Source: Clostridia bacterium
GTDB taxonomy: Bacteria; Bacillota; Clostridia; RGIG6154
Assembly (NCBI GenBank): GCA_017523005.1
Contig: JAFWXG010000241.1
Coordinates: forward strand, 1 to 6,893
Direction of reading: 5' to 3'
DNA length: 6,893 bases
Shown: piece by piece, positions 6,621-6,893 of the stretch
Layout of the letters: the number at the start of each line of letters is the position of its first letter
Numbering within the stretch: the first letter of the stretch is position 1
Notes under the pieces: model-generated
Databases searched by the model: none
What the model saw: only the letters and a program-made list of their open reading frames with translations
What the model was told of the DNA's origin: nothing
Position numbers and translations under genes: made by a program

Positions 6621-6649
6621 TTGATATAATTGGTAAAATATGGTAATAT
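6611..6649 (+). promoter_or_regulatory. Candidate promoter(s) for the spo0A-like gene
   Basis: Two overlapping vegetative-type options are seen: TTGGAA (6611-6616), 17 bases, TAAAAT (6634-6639); and TTGATA (6621-6626), 17 bases, TAATAT (6644-6649). Either would start transcription about 35-50 bases before the ATG at 6692. A third, weaker option further upstream is TTGACA (6519-6524), 17 bases, GATTAT (6542-6547). A sigma-H type -35 (AGGAAAT, 6600-6606) is present, but I find no good matching -10 (GAAT) element. Confidence 0.4.
6631..6646 (+). repeat. Direct repeat TGGTAA x2 with 10-base spacing
   Basis: TGGTAA is found at 6631-6636 and 6641-6646, exactly ten bases apart and therefore on the same DNA face. 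The copies overlap both candidate -10 elements of the spo0A-like gene, a position where a bound protein would block transcription. A functional role is inference. Confidence 0.45.
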
Positions 6650-6677
6650 TATCACACTATAAAAAATAAGAAATAAT

Positions 6678-6684
6678 AAGGAGG
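6678..6684 (+). promoter_or_regulatory. Ribosome binding site of the spo0A-like gene
   Basis: AAGGAGG, a perfect anti-16S match, lies 7 bases before the ATG at 6692-6694. It fixes the start of the only plus-strand gene. Confidence 0.85.
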
Positions 6685-6691
6685 AAGAAAG

Positions 6692-6893
6692 ATGGAAAAG
6701 ACAAAAATTTTATTGGCGTTTGCAGATGCGGAATACAATAAGAGTATGAAAGAATTTATAGAAAGCACAAGCGATATGCAGGTAGTACTTTCGGTACAGG
6801 ACGGAAAAGAAGCGATTGACGGCATAAATAATTATAAGCCCGATGCGGTTATACTTGACTTGTTTTTGCCAAAAGAAGACGGAATTTCGGTAA
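6692..6893 (+). CDS. Spo0A-like response regulator, receiver domain (partial, 3' end missing)
   Basis: The start of a response regulator; 67 residues are visible before the right edge, covering the first half of a receiver domain. Without gaps it lines up with Bacillus Spo0A: MEKTKI at the start, EFIESTSDMQVV (21-32), DGKEAI (37-42), and KPDAVILDLFLPKEDGISV (49-67), where Asp56 falls exactly on the Spo0A phosphorylation site. Spo0A is the master regulator of sporulation entry, and its DNA-binding domain would lie off the window. The acidic Asp-Asp pair at 10-11 of Spo0A is Phe-Ala here, with an Asp at 12, so Mg2+ binding and phosphorylation may be altered. The start has an ideal ribosome binding site. 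It is divergent from the bofC-like/eut unit. It could be the main Spo0A, a diverged paralogue, or another receiver protein; the missing C terminus prevents a decision, so no symbol is given. Confidence 0.65.
   Translation, partial: MEKTKILLAFADAEYNKSMKEFIESTSDMQVVLSVQDGKEAIDGINNYKPDAVILDLFLPKEDGISV

Overview
The window is AT-rich DNA that most likely comes from a spore-forming member of the Clostridia. Three things suggest this: strong AGGAGG-type ribosome binding sites before nearly every gene, an ethanolamine-utilisation (eut) cluster of the Firmicute kind, and two sporulation-type genes (a BofC-like protein and a Spo0A-like regulator) at its right edge. The exact genus cannot be read from this sequence.

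Layout: positions 1-6468 hold eight genes, all on the minus strand, tightly packed and probably one transcription unit read from right to left. The order is bofC-like, an iron-type alcohol dehydrogenase (eutG-like), eutS, eutP, eutA, eutB, eutC and eutL, which runs off the left edge. All junctions are between a 4-base overlap and 18 bases, and none has room for a terminator or an antiterminator. Positions 6469-6691 form an AT-rich divergent intergenic region with candidate promoters on both strands and short repeats. At 6692 a plus-strand gene begins that encodes a Spo0A-like receiver domain and runs off the right edge.

How the genes work together: EutB and EutC form the adenosylcobalamin-dependent ethanolamine ammonia-lyase, which makes acetaldehyde and ammonia. 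EutA reactivates that enzyme. EutS and EutL are shell proteins of the ethanolamine microcompartment. The alcohol dehydrogenase would reduce acetaldehyde to ethanol and regenerate NAD+. EutP is a small P-loop protein linked in enterobacteria to acetate kinase activity. Acetaldehyde dehydrogenase (EutE), phosphotransacetylase, the remaining shell proteins, cobalamin adenosyltransferase and the transporter are not in the window and may lie beyond the left edge.

Points of interest: (1) a BofC-like membrane-anchored protein sits as the apparent first gene of the eut unit, opposite a spo0A-like gene; (2) that spo0A-like gene keeps the phospho-acceptor Asp56 but has Phe-Ala in place of the usual Asp-Asp acidic pair; (3) the EutV-EutW two-component genes common in Firmicute eut clusters are absent from between eutP and eutA, and no paired EutV-type RNA sites are visible; (4) EutP has lost the Asp of its G4 (N/TKxD) motif. 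I see no mobile element, CRISPR array, tRNA or rRNA, and no clearly undescribed system; the eut core itself is conventional.
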